Source of the DNA: Diprion similis
Taxonomy: Eukaryota > Arthropoda > Insecta > Hymenoptera > Diprionidae
DNA length: 64,000 nucleotides
Reading direction: 5' to 3'
Assembly: GCF_021155765.1 (NCBI RefSeq)
Contig: NC_060110.1
Span: forward strand, 9,795,501-9,859,500
Shown here: piece by piece, positions 24,313 through 36,833 of the stretch
Numbering within the stretch: the stretch's first letter is position 1
Layout of the letters: each line of letters starts with the position of its first letter
The notes under the pieces: model-generated
Told to the model about the DNA's origin: nothing
Databases searched by the model: none
The model's input: only the letters and a program-made list of their open reading frames with translations
Translations under genes and position numbers: made by a program

Positions 24313-27300
24313 GTTAGTTTGACATCGATATTCTTTTCTGCTTTAATATCAATTATTCTTGTCCTAAGTCCGCATTAAATTATATCCTTCGATTGTCATT
24401 TCTGACGTTTGTTTCGCCGCTGGTCTGTCTCTGTTTTTCAAACAATTGAACTATAATACCAGCCTCGCGTCGCATTTTATCGCTTATAATAAACGATCAA
24501 TGTTTATTAAACTACCGAGTATAATGTCGCTTGATAGATATACTCGACGGATTGCGATAAATTATATACGATATGGACGGTATAATTAGACGACTGCTTG
24601 AACAGTCATTGGAATTCTAATCACACGGTGATTATCGTGTTGACTGACTGTCGTAAACGAATTTGGCGGTACTTTGATTCGATTCAAATGTCAAGTTCGA
24701 ATTGACACTTGACCATAGCTGCCGAGAGCCTGCTCGCTTCTTATATCGTATGTTGAGTTTCCGGTACTTGAAATCCTGCGTTCGATCTAAGAATTTTCAT
24801 CGTTCCACAAGTTTCGTTAACAGAAAAATGCATTGTTTCTTATGCGTGTAGTTCATATTTTTTTACTGCTGTCCTGTACCTCAATAAATTCTTTCGAATT
24901 ACTTCAAAGTTTTGTAAATTTTTAAACACCGATCTTAGACACATAACTTGTAAGCGGGCGTCTGTATAATTTCAAGAAAAATATGACCTCTGATATATAT
25001 TCGGAACAGATGTTCTCAACAGATGGAAAGAGACGGAAATTACAATAAGTCAAAAAAAGGCCGAACACACCTGGACGCAAAATAAACAGGAATCACAAGA
25101 GAAATGAGAAGAGGCATAGACTATATTATATACGTATATTATAGATTAAAATAGCTATCGCAGAAACAGTTTCTAGCTACAAAAGCTCAGAGGCGTTGAA
25201 ACGTTTTAGGTTTCCGCCTGCATAAGCGGAATTTCGGAAAAGTTTGGTATTTTAAAAATATGTTGTTGCTCTAATATTGTTACGGGAAGTGTTCAGAATG
25301 TGGAAAACAAATACTGTTTATCTATGTAAAATTTAACCGGAAGGAAGTACAGACTGATAAAACTGTTTGTCATCGGAATGGAAATATTCTAATCTAATCA
25401 TGGTCCTTGTTAATTAGATGAATAATAGCTTCGTTTCGAGTATCTGCATTGCATAAAAATATATTGTATTTTGAAAGACAAGAGATTTATCTTCCAGAGT
25501 CAATGAATCATCTGCTAAAAACTCTAATATTGAAATCTGTGAACATTTTTTCGTATTGAAGACGTTATTTTTCAAGTCCAAGCGTACGCGTTAAATGCCG
25601 CGTTGCATTCATCCTGCGGCCTTTGCTATCGCTGTTTACAAATTGAGATAAAAATCATCGGGTGAACGGTGCAGGCCCTGCGTATCAAAAAGAGCCGACA
25701 CGAGGTGATGCTGGATAATGTAAAGAGACGGGCTTACAGATATCAGCTGCACTCGTTGTTGCTGACTGTTAGGCTGAAATTCTGTTACACAGAGACACAA
25801 ATATATCCGGAAGTACTTTTTACGCAACGTCACCGGCAGAAGTGTTAAGTGAGAAAAAAAGCTTCAAGAACTTTTTCTCGAAATATGTGTTATGACTATT
25901 TAATTATATACATGCTGTCATAATTATGCGTGTCGCAAGCTTGTCTACTCATTATTGCACCGATTATAACGACAGTTTGTTGATTATTTAGTTCCACTTA
26001 GCGTTTCACGATTCCCATCAGAAAAAAAAGAAAAAAAACTGTTCGAAAAATTCATAAATGACGAACGAAAGTTAGAGTCGCTGTGAGCACGTACATAATT
26101 AAACATAGAAAATACTAATCCTGACTAAAATAACTTGAATCATTCCTTTCGCTAATCTCGCCTATGCGATTGTGGATTGATTTGAAAATCGTAAGAAAAA
26201 TTATTTCTCTTTCTATCTCTTGGCTCCTTCGTCTAGTTTTTAATCAACCGACGCTTTGCTTGGTTGAAAGAATATTCCTTTCGCCACATTTGGGCGTATT
26301 TTGTGAAGTATGGTCCGATCGAAATTCCAAAATTGATGATTGTACATCTCATGGAGTGAAATCGTAAGATATTCTCGAATTGCAGAAGCTGCTGGAACCA
26401 TTCACGTACATTCTCCAGGTACCCGGAAAACAGATAAGAGCAAAGTTGGCTCACGCATTTAATTATTGGCTGAAAATACCCGAGGACAAACTCCACGCCG
26501 TCGGTGACATTACCCAGATGCTCCACAACTCTAGTCTATTGTGAGTACCAGCCACTGTTCGATTTTCAAAAAGCACCCTACAAACCGAAGTGAAAATGGA
26601 TCGCTATACAACCGATTCGAAGCTTTTATATTTTAAGATGCAAAAGAAGCTCGCTTCATGCGACGAACGTCGAATTGTTTGAACTTTTAGGCGGATGTGC
26701 TTTTGGCACGTGAACAATGTTTTCTAATTTTGTTTATTCGTTTATTTCAACTATCTTACAACAATTTCGTATTGTGCTGTATAGGTATAATCGATGATTT
26801 GCTTCTCGCTTGTAATTAGACAGCAATATTTTTATTTAGCAAAATTTTTAAACACCATATAATTGCTAAACCGCAGGCAACCGCCAAGTTACCGTGGTCG
26901 AAACGAAGAATTGCTTGCTTTACGTAAATCAGACGTTGACACGTTTCCGAAGTTCGTCTTCTCGATTGGGCAAAAGCATTTTGTTTGGTACCTAAACACA
27001 TATTATTCCATCATTTTTGTACAGCAATCGTAAACATATTTCGATATCGTTCATTATACATGAGATTGTACTCCGTAACGTTATTTTAACGATGCATTTC
27101 TGGAAAAACTCGTCATTTCGTGACACTGAAATTGCCTGACATTTGCAGTCAACCGTAGTACACTATACTAACAAACTCATAGTTTGTAAATTCAACTTCC
27201 TTAGAGTTCTTCCGAATCTGTAAAACAATAAATTTTATTTCACCATTTTGTCACACCCGCGTTACTAACTTGAGCCTAATCGCTGTATTGGCTTCAATCG

Positions 27301-29840
27301 AATTCGAATGTCATCCCGTTATTTTTTCACTGCATGCGGCTTTTCCGTATTACATTATAATTGCTGCTGAATATAAATAACTTGAATATTGTATTGCATG
27401 TGATTAGTTCGTGTTTCTCACTTTAACTCCCTGCTATTAAATAATTTCAGCTGTACATAGTTTTCTTTGGGTTTATACGTACGAAGAAAACTTCAATTCC
27501 GAAAATCCATCATTAACTTATTTAACACTTTACGAGATTTTCACAACATAGATCATCGATAAAAACCATTTCACTGTAACTGTACTTAAATTGAAAATCT
27601 GTGAGAAATAATGACTATTCTTGCCTGAGCACTGTGCATTCGATATAACAGCTTTCAGTTACAATTTACAATTTAGACGATGATTATTTTGAGTATAACA
27701 CGTCGCGGTTTTTTCTTAGGATAGACGACATTCAAGACAACTCCATATTGAGGCGTGGAATCCCCGTAGCCCACTCTATTTACGGCGTAGCCAGCACCAT
27801 CAACGCGGCGAACTACGTGCTCTTCATAGCACTTGAAAAAGTTCTGGCCCTGAACCATCCAGAGGTAAATACAAAGTCGATTCCTGCATCTCCGAGAGAA
27901 TAAATTCCTACACTGATTGCAAGAATATATACATATTCTTAGTTTCTTTCGCTTACAATTCCGCTCGCGAAGAAATGAATTTAATTCGCTTTGGTCTATA
28001 ACCATTAACCATCGTGTATACATTCGTCGAACGCTTTGATCTTCGGATCGATTCATCTTCAAATGCTTGAGAATTTGAATAATGACGATATTTTGCTCAC
28101 TTCGTGGAGTAGAAATTAATGAATTACGTATCACCATGCAGGCTACCGAAGTCTACACACAGCAGTTGCTCGAACTGCACAGAGGACAGGGGATGGAAAT
28201 TTACTGGCGAGACAACTACATTTGCCCATCGGAAGAAGAGTACAGGGAAATGACGATACGAAGTAAGTTGAGACTGTATAATGAAATCGCGATCAAAGCT
28301 TTTTTGCACGTCAATGACTGGACTCACCCAGTCGCATAAAAACTTGTAGAAAAGACGGAATCCTATTCGATAGACTCACTTGGTCTCGTTTTTCAAATCG
28401 CAAAACAGAAACTGGGGGTCTCTTCAATCTAGCCGTACGACTGATGCAATTATTTTCCGATTGCAAAGAGGACTTCACACCGCTCGCAGGAATATTAGGA
28501 TTGTATTTCCAAGTCAGGGATGACTACTGCAATTTGTGCTTACAAGAGGTAAGGATATTTTCGAATTAAATTAAATCTCGGCGAATAATAAACGGTTAAA
28601 AATCTCTTTTACGCCGATCGATCTCGCTCTAAATTTTCAACTAAGAAAACATTTTTCAATCAATTTTTTTCTGAACGCGTATCCGTCGGCTTTACTGTAA
28701 ACATTTTTCCGCTCGCGTCGAGCCTCTCCAATGTTTATTATTGTGTTTGAACATCTTTTTAATACCGCATTACTTATAACTGATAAGACAAATATTTATA
28801 ACTGATATTTCATCAATCTCAGTCCGTAGATGATTGATGATAAAACTTGGTGGGAACTACTCTTTACTTTTTCACCCAGCCTTCCTAACGCTATAAAGGA
28901 TTGATGGGTTAGAAGCTTCGATCAGGCGGTCCCCGAGATAGTAGCAACCATCTTTTGTCGCGTTTTACTGTAATCTAGTCTTTTATTTATTTATTCATTT
29001 TTTAATAAAACCATCATTTTTATTTAAAAAAGGTGTTCAAATTTGAGTCTATGGGTACCGGAAGATTGTACGGTAACTTTATGATTGTTCGTGAAGCTCT
29101 ATTCAGTCAATTGCACTCATTTTTGCACACCAAATGAATAAATAAAATTATACGTGCAAACTTCACATTTATCAATGTACGACATCGCGCAGTTCGATCT
29201 TCCAAAACACTATTTTTTTAATACTTTATGTTTCGCAAATAGTAAATTTGCACTCGTCATTGATACGCAACGACTCTTGTATATTGATTATCTCTGTTTT
29301 TTGAATTTTTGCTCAAATCGAATCGACTTACAGTCGATTGAAATCTCTGGATCCCATTTTCAAGTATTTGAAAAAAATTGATAAATTTGAATTATTTCGT
29401 TTTCAAGTATACGGAGAACAAAAGTTTCTGCGAGGATCTGTCGGAGGGAAAGTTTAGCTTTCCAATAATTCATGCGATACGAACTCACCCCGAGGACCGG
29501 CAAATCATGAGTATCCTTTACTTACGAGTGTTTAACGACGATAAGAAATTGCCCTTCACCTTCATCGTGCATCAAAACTAAGTGTTCAACGTTACCTGAG
29601 CCAAGCAAACTGCAACATTTTTCTTAACAAAGCTGTGCAGACATTCTTCGGCATCGAACAACAGACGTCGAGGTGAAACGCTATTGCGTAACGCTTCTTG
29701 AAAAGTTTGGATCCTTCGGTCACACAAGAGGAGTTTTGGGAGATCTTGACCTGAAGGCGAGGGCCGAGGTCGAAAGGCTCGGTGGTAATCCTCTTCTCAT
29801 CAAAATTCTCGACGAGCTTCTAACGTGGCAGAGAACATGA
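24253..29840 (+). CDS. GGPS1: geranylgeranyl diphosphate synthase (7 coding exons)
   Basis: Trans-prenyltransferase that condenses farnesyl and isopentenyl diphosphate to C20 geranylgeranyl diphosphate, used for protein geranylgeranylation; cytosolic, mevalonate pathway. Exons: 24253-24312, 26386-26540, 27720-27864, 28142-28262, 28409-28548, 29408-29510, 29641-29840. All phases join: 924 nt, 307 aa, close to the roughly 300 aa of animal type III GGPP synthases. Seen: substrate-binding PGKQIRAK near 33-40, first Asp-rich motif DDIQD (74-78) followed by [32 protein letters not shown] (161-166), second Asp-rich motif DDYCN (198-202), [22 protein letters not shown]-like LGGNP near the C-terminus. 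All catalytic elements are present. Same strand as, and 2.9 kb downstream of, the receptor kinase gene; CpG-rich start suggests broad expression. Drosophila counterpart is quemao (qm). Confidence 0.95.
26386..26540 (+). CDS. GGPS1: GGPP synthase coding exon 2
   Basis: Acceptor ATTGCAG, donor TT|GTGAGT, phase 0 in and 2 out. Encodes [20 protein letters not shown], the isopentenyl-diphosphate-binding N-terminal helix region, then the approach to the first Asp-rich motif. Confidence 0.93.
27720..27864 (+). CDS. GGPS1: GGPP synthase coding exon 3 (first Asp-rich motif)
   Basis: Acceptor TTTTCTTAG, donor GAG|GTAAAT, phase 2 in and 0 out. [21 protein letters not shown] binds the magnesium-diphosphate of the allylic substrate (family knowledge). 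Confidence 0.96.
28142..28262 (+). CDS. GGPS1: GGPP synthase coding exon 4
   Basis: Acceptor CATGCAG, donor A|GTAAGT, phase 0 in and 1 out. Encodes [19 protein letters not shown], the conserved helix between the two Asp-rich motifs. Confidence 0.95.
28409..28548 (+). CDS. GGPS1: GGPP synthase coding exon 5 (second Asp-rich motif)
   Basis: Acceptor AAAACAG, donor GAG|GTAAGG, phase 1 in and 0 out. Carries KTGGLF and [10 protein letters not shown], the second diphosphate-metal site. It follows a 146 nt intron. Confidence 0.96.
29408..29510 (+). CDS. GGPS1: GGPP synthase coding exon 6
   Basis: Acceptor TTTTCAAG, donor A|GTATCC, phase 0 in and 1 out. [20 protein letters not shown] is the conserved loop after the second motif. 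The donor is weak but is the only one that restores the frame into exon 7. Confidence 0.9.
29641..29840 (+). CDS. GGPS1: GGPP synthase coding exon 7 and stop
   Basis: Acceptor GTGCAG, phase 1 in, ends at TGA. Encodes [16 protein letters not shown] and the C-terminal helix with [15 protein letters not shown]. The preceding intron is 130 nt. Confidence 0.93.
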
Positions 29841-30840
29841 TGCGCGTTTACTTTTCCCGCAACTTTCAACGGTTGTCTTAATACAATTCAAACCAAAATT
29901 CACACGCGTAAATGCTTCAATTTATATCGTAACAAGAGGTAAAAATTCTTTACTACAAAAATATTTAACTCAGCTCGTTTGAAGCTACGAAGTTGGGAAA
30001 ATTCTACGGAAATTTTTACTACCGTTGTAGTATAAGGCACGCCTAATCTTTGGATAGAATAGTTTGTTCAGACAATAATTTTCCACTCATTTTGATTGAA
30101 AAATTGGCCAAATTGTGAACGAAATCTGCCAAGGTTACAAAAATGAGGCCGAAGTAAATGGTGCTTGCTAATTATTTGAAATCTTCCGTTTACGATTTTT
30201 CCAGAAAATATTCAATTCGTTGAAAATACTGTTTCAAATTGTCGAAATTTTCACGTTTTCTGGATGAAAAGTATTTGAATGATTGAAGTGCCATCATCAT
30301 GTTAAACGTACTTATAGCTACGGTCAAAATGAGCTAAGATATTTGACATTAATTTTCTCAAATCTCCGTTTGTAAAAGAGTACTTTGTTACGGATCAGTA
30401 CTCATTATAAAATAACTTCAGTTTGAATCACTTTTACAGTCGTCCCGCTCTATTAGTACGTTGAATTCTGATTTTCAAAATCAATTTCTTTAATCCGACG
30501 TATTATCCTTCTCAGTCGTTATTACGGATCTCAATTTCGACAATTATTTGCATATTTTGAACGATAATTACTCGTTTTAATTGTCTACTACGTCAAATCA
30601 ATGTACTTGATTAGAAGATATTAATTAATAGATAACTAAGCTAGCGTGATTTTTATCTTTACTTTGACATTAGAGCTTACGATGATGTAGTTATTTCACT
30701 GATGATGAAACTTCGAAACGAATACATATAGCAATATACGAAAAATCTAATCCTATTAATAGAGACAAAGTAATTATAATAAATAACAAAAACTGATTAT
30801 AAAACACCCGCATGTATACAGTAATGCTAGTTGAGGAAAA

Positions 30841-30878
30841 CAATAATAATGATAATAATATTAATAGTAATAATAATA
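30841..30878. repeat. imperfect (AAT)n microsatellite
   Basis: AAT/TAA trinucleotides with single-base interruptions. Confidence 0.85.
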
Positions 30879-32020
30879 CGTCATAGTATTGAGGAAAATT
30901 GACGCTAATATATTGCTCATCGAAATCTACGTTTTCTTTTCAATCGAAATTTGGACAAGATTATAAACTAATCCAGAAACTTTCCGTAGAGTACGGTGAA
31001 GTTATGAATACAATTTTTTGGAAATCCGGTCGATTCGCAGAATTTACTTTTTTTCAATAGGTTCAAGACAATTTTTTATTTTTTTAGTTTATCTTTTCTT
31101 TTTTAAATTTCAGCATTAAGTTTTCAGGGGTAATCGAATACTATTAAAGTTATAATATTTTACGTCGTGACCTGCAAGACACAGCACCTCGTTATAAAAA
31201 CGCGACGCTGCTTTGTCTAATAAAAATAAACTGCAAAAGTTTTTTTAATGATTCCATTCTGTCCTGCAAGCTGAAGCTAAGGTTCGCCTAGTTTTTGTTC
31301 CCTGTTTTATACCTGAAAAACTTCAATAAACGAGGAAGAAAATATTTACTGCAATAGCAAAAATACAGGCACGTGCGACAGAATTCTGGTTTAACAATTC
31401 ACAATTTTTTCTAACTATGCTCACTTACATTTTCAAAAAAAATCGTTGATATTTTATGTACCATGAGTATACATATATAATTGTAATGAATTTTGTTTCT
31501 AACTTGACCATTCAATTAAACCAGTTTTCAACCAATTTCAAAACAAATTCTCACCTCTCAGCCAAAAAGCCAAAAAATCTCAGAAATCGGCCGATATTAA
31601 GCTTGCCTTACATCGCAACCTATTCTGAAATGTCAAAAATCTTACGATTTTTAAATGATCTCCATATATCCTTATTCATGCCATCTGTATTAAATTAGGC
31701 ACACCAATTTTCAAGGTTACGACAAGATCAAGTCTCTACTATATCAAACGAAATAGTAAACAAATTCCTACCACCGAATTAATCCTATAATCTTAATATC
31801 TCAAACGATGTTTCATATCTCTTCAGTATAACATGTAAATTATATCTTTTCCAAACATTTCTCGAAAGTTTACAACTTTCACAACTACCGGCTTTTGTAG
31901 CGTCGCGTACGGATTGGACGAAATACACCCGGTATCAAAATTCACATGCGCACTGCTCCGAAACCACGCATCGACTAACGCCGCCGTTTGGGTGTCGGAT
32001 AATCGGTATCTCAAATCCCT

Positions 32021-32038
32021 CCCCCCCCCCCCCCCCCC
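32021..32038. repeat. C18 homopolymer
   Basis: Eighteen consecutive C within a locally GC-rich stretch (about 31900-32100). Its length is likely to be uncertain in assemblies. Confidence 0.9.
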
Positions 32039-33215
32039 GCCCTCCTTCCCGTCAACACGCGCGCCCCCTTCCGCCGGTCTGACCACCCTTCGCCAGCTCC
32101 TCTAACAATAATCATGATGCGACAATTGAACGTATGAGCGGGTGTGATATCCGTAACTCAGTCTGTACCCTAAGGGTTACGTGTCATCTGAATGGTGAAA
32201 GTATTCCTTATATATGCAAAAAACCGATTCAAAGCTTGCTGGTCAACCACTGAGGGAATTTTCTCTGGCGGTATCAAGAAAGAACTAGTCAAGTACATTT
32301 TACAAATGCACCAACAAATGCTTGGACTAACTCTAAGAGATGTATTCGAAAATTGGGAACGTCACTAGTGACGAAGGAGGAATGGACAATGCTGTAGTGC
32401 AATGTTGCGCAAACTTCTCATAATAATATTTGTAAGACGTGGATGGTTTAGGAACTTAAATTTGGTACTTTTGCTGGCAGTATAGTGCAAGTATGCTCAA
32501 CAGGTTACAACACAGAGATCGTTTCTGTGTGTGGATAAAGCATTTCACTGATACTGTTCACTTGTACGAATGGCAGGGTAGAAAAATTCCGGTATACAAC
32601 GGAATAATCTTGCTGCTACTGCAAGACACCGATATTGCTATAGCCTTCTAAAGAATTGTAGGAAATTTAGAAGCAAATATTCTTGTTCATGTTGACCATC
32701 CTACTGCCACGCTTGTTCGCAATGTTAGAAATTTAAACTTGTATACCCTATGTAAGTATACGTATTTAATTACATAATATATCTAGTTCGGAACCGTCGG
32801 ATTATTATTTACATATAATTCCACGGCATAGGTTATTCCAAATGCAAAGCAAATAATTATTTAATGTTGATAACAACGAGTTCCGTTTAACAATAGCAAT
32901 AAATTTGTACTCGATAGTAACGTTAGTACACATATACATATGCGTACACGCAATTCCTCGGAATATACGGTCTAACTGCTACCACATCTTTTATATTATC
33001 ACGAAGTATCCCTAATTTTGAATTTAAATCACGAGGCTGTTGTAAGCCTCATCCAATACGTTCGGTCTGCTGAGTGGAACCAAAGTTTTTACTCTAATTC
33101 AGAGCTTTTTTTCACACACTTATACGAATATTAAACGAAATTATACAATGTTTGAATAATTTTATTATCAACCGTAATACATGTACAACAATATGATAAT
33201 TTGGTATTTTACAAC

Positions 33216-33243
33216 AATAATATTAATAATAATAATAATAATA
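33216..33243. repeat. (AAT)n microsatellite
   Basis: AAT/TAA trinucleotides followed by a TA-rich tract to about 33350. Confidence 0.85.
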
Positions 33244-35782
33244 AGTGAACTTTTGTAGCGGTTTCATGTGTACTTTGTTATATGTATATATATATAATAA
33301 TATATATACATTATACATGTAATATATTATAATATCAGTATTCAAAGTATAATTATCAATACACACGGTTATACGTATAAAAGTTGACGTGTTTTCCCTT
33401 AAATCCCCATATTTGAACAATTATACACGACAAATTCGGCACATTCTGTACATTTTTCATTAATTTTGCCGTTCCCTTGAACGGACCCATTCTCTCTGCA
33501 GACAAGTAGAAGCCAAAAAGTATTTGTTCTCAGCGAGTTTTTTCATGTCGAAAAATAATTAAAACAATTCGATTCCCCGGCTATTATTCAATGACTATAC
33601 CCACGCAGGGTCATCCAGGCATTATTTTACACTTTCCAAAACGTTGGTGGCTAATAAAGCGTAAATTTCCGTTACTGGATTGAGGAATCTGTCCCGTAAC
33701 AATTTCCATCTCTTAACTTAATCTTTAGCAACTATGGCTTTGAAAATAATTGTTTTTTTCTTCAATATTTGGCTTCATGGTTTATTTTATTTTAAAACTC
33801 TTTGTGAACTTTGTTTTGTATTGTTCTCCAAAAGTTACAGTGATCGAAGAATATTTTTGATCCTTAAATTACAGCGTTATTCGCAGATTCTTATCGAACT
33901 CTATCTGTATATTTTCATTACAGAGGGTAAAGTATAGATTCTAGATGAATTTCTATGATTGATGCGTTATGATTAGTTTTCAACGATTTTTTTATTACTT
34001 CATCGAATTTCGATGAATTCTCGATTAAACCACTTTTCAGGGAATCACCTGATGAGAAAAAAATCGTCTGATAACAGTTGATTCACGTATAGAGGAATTT
34101 TAAAGGTTTTCGAGAAAGTTTCAGCAAACCGTACAAAAATAATTAATTCTATTCTAACACCTAATATACATATATATGTGTATATACCCAATACTTATAT
34201 CGGTGTTTGAAAAGATGAATTGAAAACCTAACTGAATTTTTCTGAAAATCTCGATAATTCCTCTATTATATAGCGTAAAAGTTTTGAAAGCATCGAAATA
34301 TCCTTGACATTTCCATATAAAAAAAAACTAGTAGATTTGCAGTTTTTTTTCCAGGATACTAGTCAATGAAATACAGATTCGGAGGGTTCATATAATTACG
34401 ATCGAACTTCACAACAGGTGAGTCCGTTTGATCGTTCAATTCTTTTGGCTGAAATATGTTCTCTGATGTAAAATTTCTTGACGAAAATAAGAAATGAGAT
34501 TATTTTACGAGAAAAAAAGGCATCTATAAAAATACTATCTTGCCAAACTCATTGAAACAATACTTTTCGCTTGTGCGAATAATTCACCAGTGTATAGTTT
34601 CAGGAGTTTGTACAGTTGAATATCAATAGTTGTTTAATAATTTTATTACAAGACAGTCGCAGGTCAAGTATCTATCAAATTATTACATCTATAAACTACA
34701 GTGTTTCCCTCAAAATTTAAATAGTGTAAACTAAAAGAGGCTAAAAAACTGCCTTAAAAATGAAAAATTAAGTAGAATCGACTCGATATTATTATCGTTC
34801 AATATTCAATTGTCCAAGATTTCACTCATATTGATTTCGATAAAAAAATCGCTCTACTCAATAGACTATTGAGTGAAGAGAAATCTAGTGCAACGAATTT
34901 GTGAAAAAAAATTGTTTTTCAAAAAAAATTAGTTATCGTAGAGTGAAATTGCACGATTCTAAGAACTTTTTCACCATTTCCAAACAGTTTGGCATTCAAA
35001 ATCGAAATCGAAGCTCTTGTGTGTAATTTAAGTTCAGACCACAGCCTTAAGATCCATATCGATCTAGATACATATAATACCTCAGCGTGCAATAGTCTTG
35101 CGCCGACAATCTGCGTACAACATACCATTTCGCAACCGAGCTTACATTCGTGTAATATTAGCAGTATACATATATAATTTTAATTTTTAACTAGACCGCA
35201 TCACGAATATAATAATTTGACGAACACTCGACGTGAAACCATCTGTAACGTGCAACAAGTTACCAAAAAAAAAGAAGTCACGATTTTCAACTGTACAACC
35301 TCCTTAAGAGTCAACACCAGCACCAGACAAAACTGCGTAATAATCACGACTTCCATTCTACCTTCATCCTTAAAGGTCGTTCTTATAGTATTTGTGACTA
35401 AAAAATTCTCCGCCGACATCGGGAAATGTGAGAAACATCGCCGAAGCCTCGCGAGTCATAGAAACAAACCCTTTGGCCCATTTTTTTTCCATAGAAATTC
35501 ATCATGCATCGGAGTCGGCGCGCCTTTCTCGCAACCCTTACGAGCACCCCTCTCAACGCACATAATATACAAACATACATGCCTCGAGGCGAATTATCAC
35601 GTCTTGGTACTCCATTCGACTCGAGCCGACTCGACGTCTCAGCTCCGCTTCCTTCAAAGGCTCGAGCCTCCTCGTCGTCGAGACCGAGTACCGGACTATG
35701 AAACTGTGGCTATCTGACACGTCCTTTGCTCGGGTTCGCTGTCCTCGTCTGATTCGCTGGCCCAGGAGGGCTGCCGCTCCTG

Positions 35783-35857
35783 TCACATCTCCCCGTCACT
35801 CTCGACCATCCGATTGGTCGAACCGGGAACTCCGTCGTCCAGCACCTCCGTCACCTT
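35783..35857 (-). CDS. possible alternative last exon of the TMEM72-like gene
   Basis: If the donor TTG|GTGAGT at 36649/36648 is used, phase 0 continues at 35857 into KVTEVLDDGVPGSTNRMVES and DGEM, then TGA (35785-35783). The acceptor ATCGAG|AAG is the first AG after a pyrimidine-rich tract (TTTTCCCTCCATTCCCCCCTC) and a TTTAAC-like branch site, with no AG between. The GC-rich sequence differs from the flanking AT-rich DNA. It could instead belong to an unrelated transcript. Confidence 0.4.
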   Translation of the reverse strand, partial: KVTEVLDDGVPGSTNRMVESDGEM

Positions 35858-36195
35858 CTCGATCGCGAGATTCAAGTTAAATTATTAAAATTTCGAGGGG
35901 GGGAATGGAGGGAAAACACTCATCGATTTGTCTCTGTTAGCTATAGACCAGGATTCAAACTGAGTAACACATTTTGAGTGGAATGTCCAGTACTACGTAA
36001 GAACAATAAGTTTTGCAAACAAAAGTTTTACGCTTTAGAGGGAGGTGTAGGATGGTTCTTTTGCTAAGAAACTCATGCAAACTGAATAATAATTAAGGGA
36101 CATTTATCTTCATACCAAATAATGTTAAATCTTCGATTTGGTGATTTGAATGCCTGCATTAGACTACGACTTGTGAGAATCCTGAGTGTTTAAAG

Positions 36196-36201
36196 TTTAT
36201 T
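36196..36201 (-). terminator. polyadenylation signal of the TMEM72-like gene
   Basis: AATAAA on the minus strand, about 415 nt past the TAA stop of the proximal terminal exon. Confidence 0.4.
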
Positions 36202-36615
36202 GCAGAATTATTTTTCTGTTGAATTCGTCTTAATTTCCGTACAGAAGTTCAAGGCGCCTTCGGCCTCTTCTTACTAAACGACTTATCAACAAGGTAGTTG
36301 TTTGTATCATCTTATACCCCTCTAAAAACACCGAAACTTTCTTCAACGACACTTTTATGTGAAGTAAATGTTTTCCGAGACTTTTGCCCTTTCCACAAAA
36401 AAGGATATTCTCTACAATTCAATTCAAACTGAATTCATAAATATTTCCTTCAATTTTATATAGAATTTCTGAGACATAAACTAATTCCAGCTAAAATTCC
36501 GAAAGATTCGAGAATATTTTATCGAATTTTCAGCTATTTTCAAGACTTCTTTTTTCTCTCTTTATAGGTATATAGCAGACGGTATCTCCCGGAAACGCGT
36601 TATTGGATTTTTCTC

Positions 36616-36833
36616 TTAAGCGAACTCATCAAACGGCATTATACTCACCAAGACATCTTCGAACCGATCGTAGCTTTCTGGCCGCGTATTGAGCAGGCTT
36701 TCCCCCACGCAATCTGCACCCCCGCTGAGCTGACTTCCACGACGCGATAAGGCGCTGGATAGTATGTGGAGTAACGAGAGTACAGCTAGCAAAGCAGCTA
36801 GAACCAAGCCAATCACAATCGGTATCTGCAGTT
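36616..36833 (-). CDS. TMEM72-like terminal exon (helix and cytoplasmic tail)
   Basis: Acceptor GTTGACTAG (AG at 36835-36834), phase 1 in, TAA stop at 36618-36616. A second AG 8 nt downstream would need phase 0 and does not fit the preceding donor. Encodes ELQIPIVIGLVLAALLAVL, ALSRRGSQLSGG and the tail RPESYDRFEDVLVSIMPF. An internal GTGAGT (donor after 36649) offers an alternative end. Confidence 0.65.

Larger units (their letters stand above)
29841..35698. other. convergent intergenic region, no gene seen
   Basis: AT-rich spacer between the 3' ends of the plus-strand synthase and the minus-strand membrane-protein gene. Contains trinucleotide runs (30841-30878, 33216-33243) and a C18 run. 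Short ORFs show no coding character. The plus-strand ORF at 35217-35717 starts at TTG, lies antisense to the putative minus-strand exon, and is probably compositional. Confidence 0.5.

Noticed and set aside
35217..35717. 166-codon plus-strand ORF, the longest single ORF in the window
   Set aside because: Starts at TTG, has no splice or domain support, and its second half is antisense to and beside a GC-rich stretch that reads better on the minus strand.
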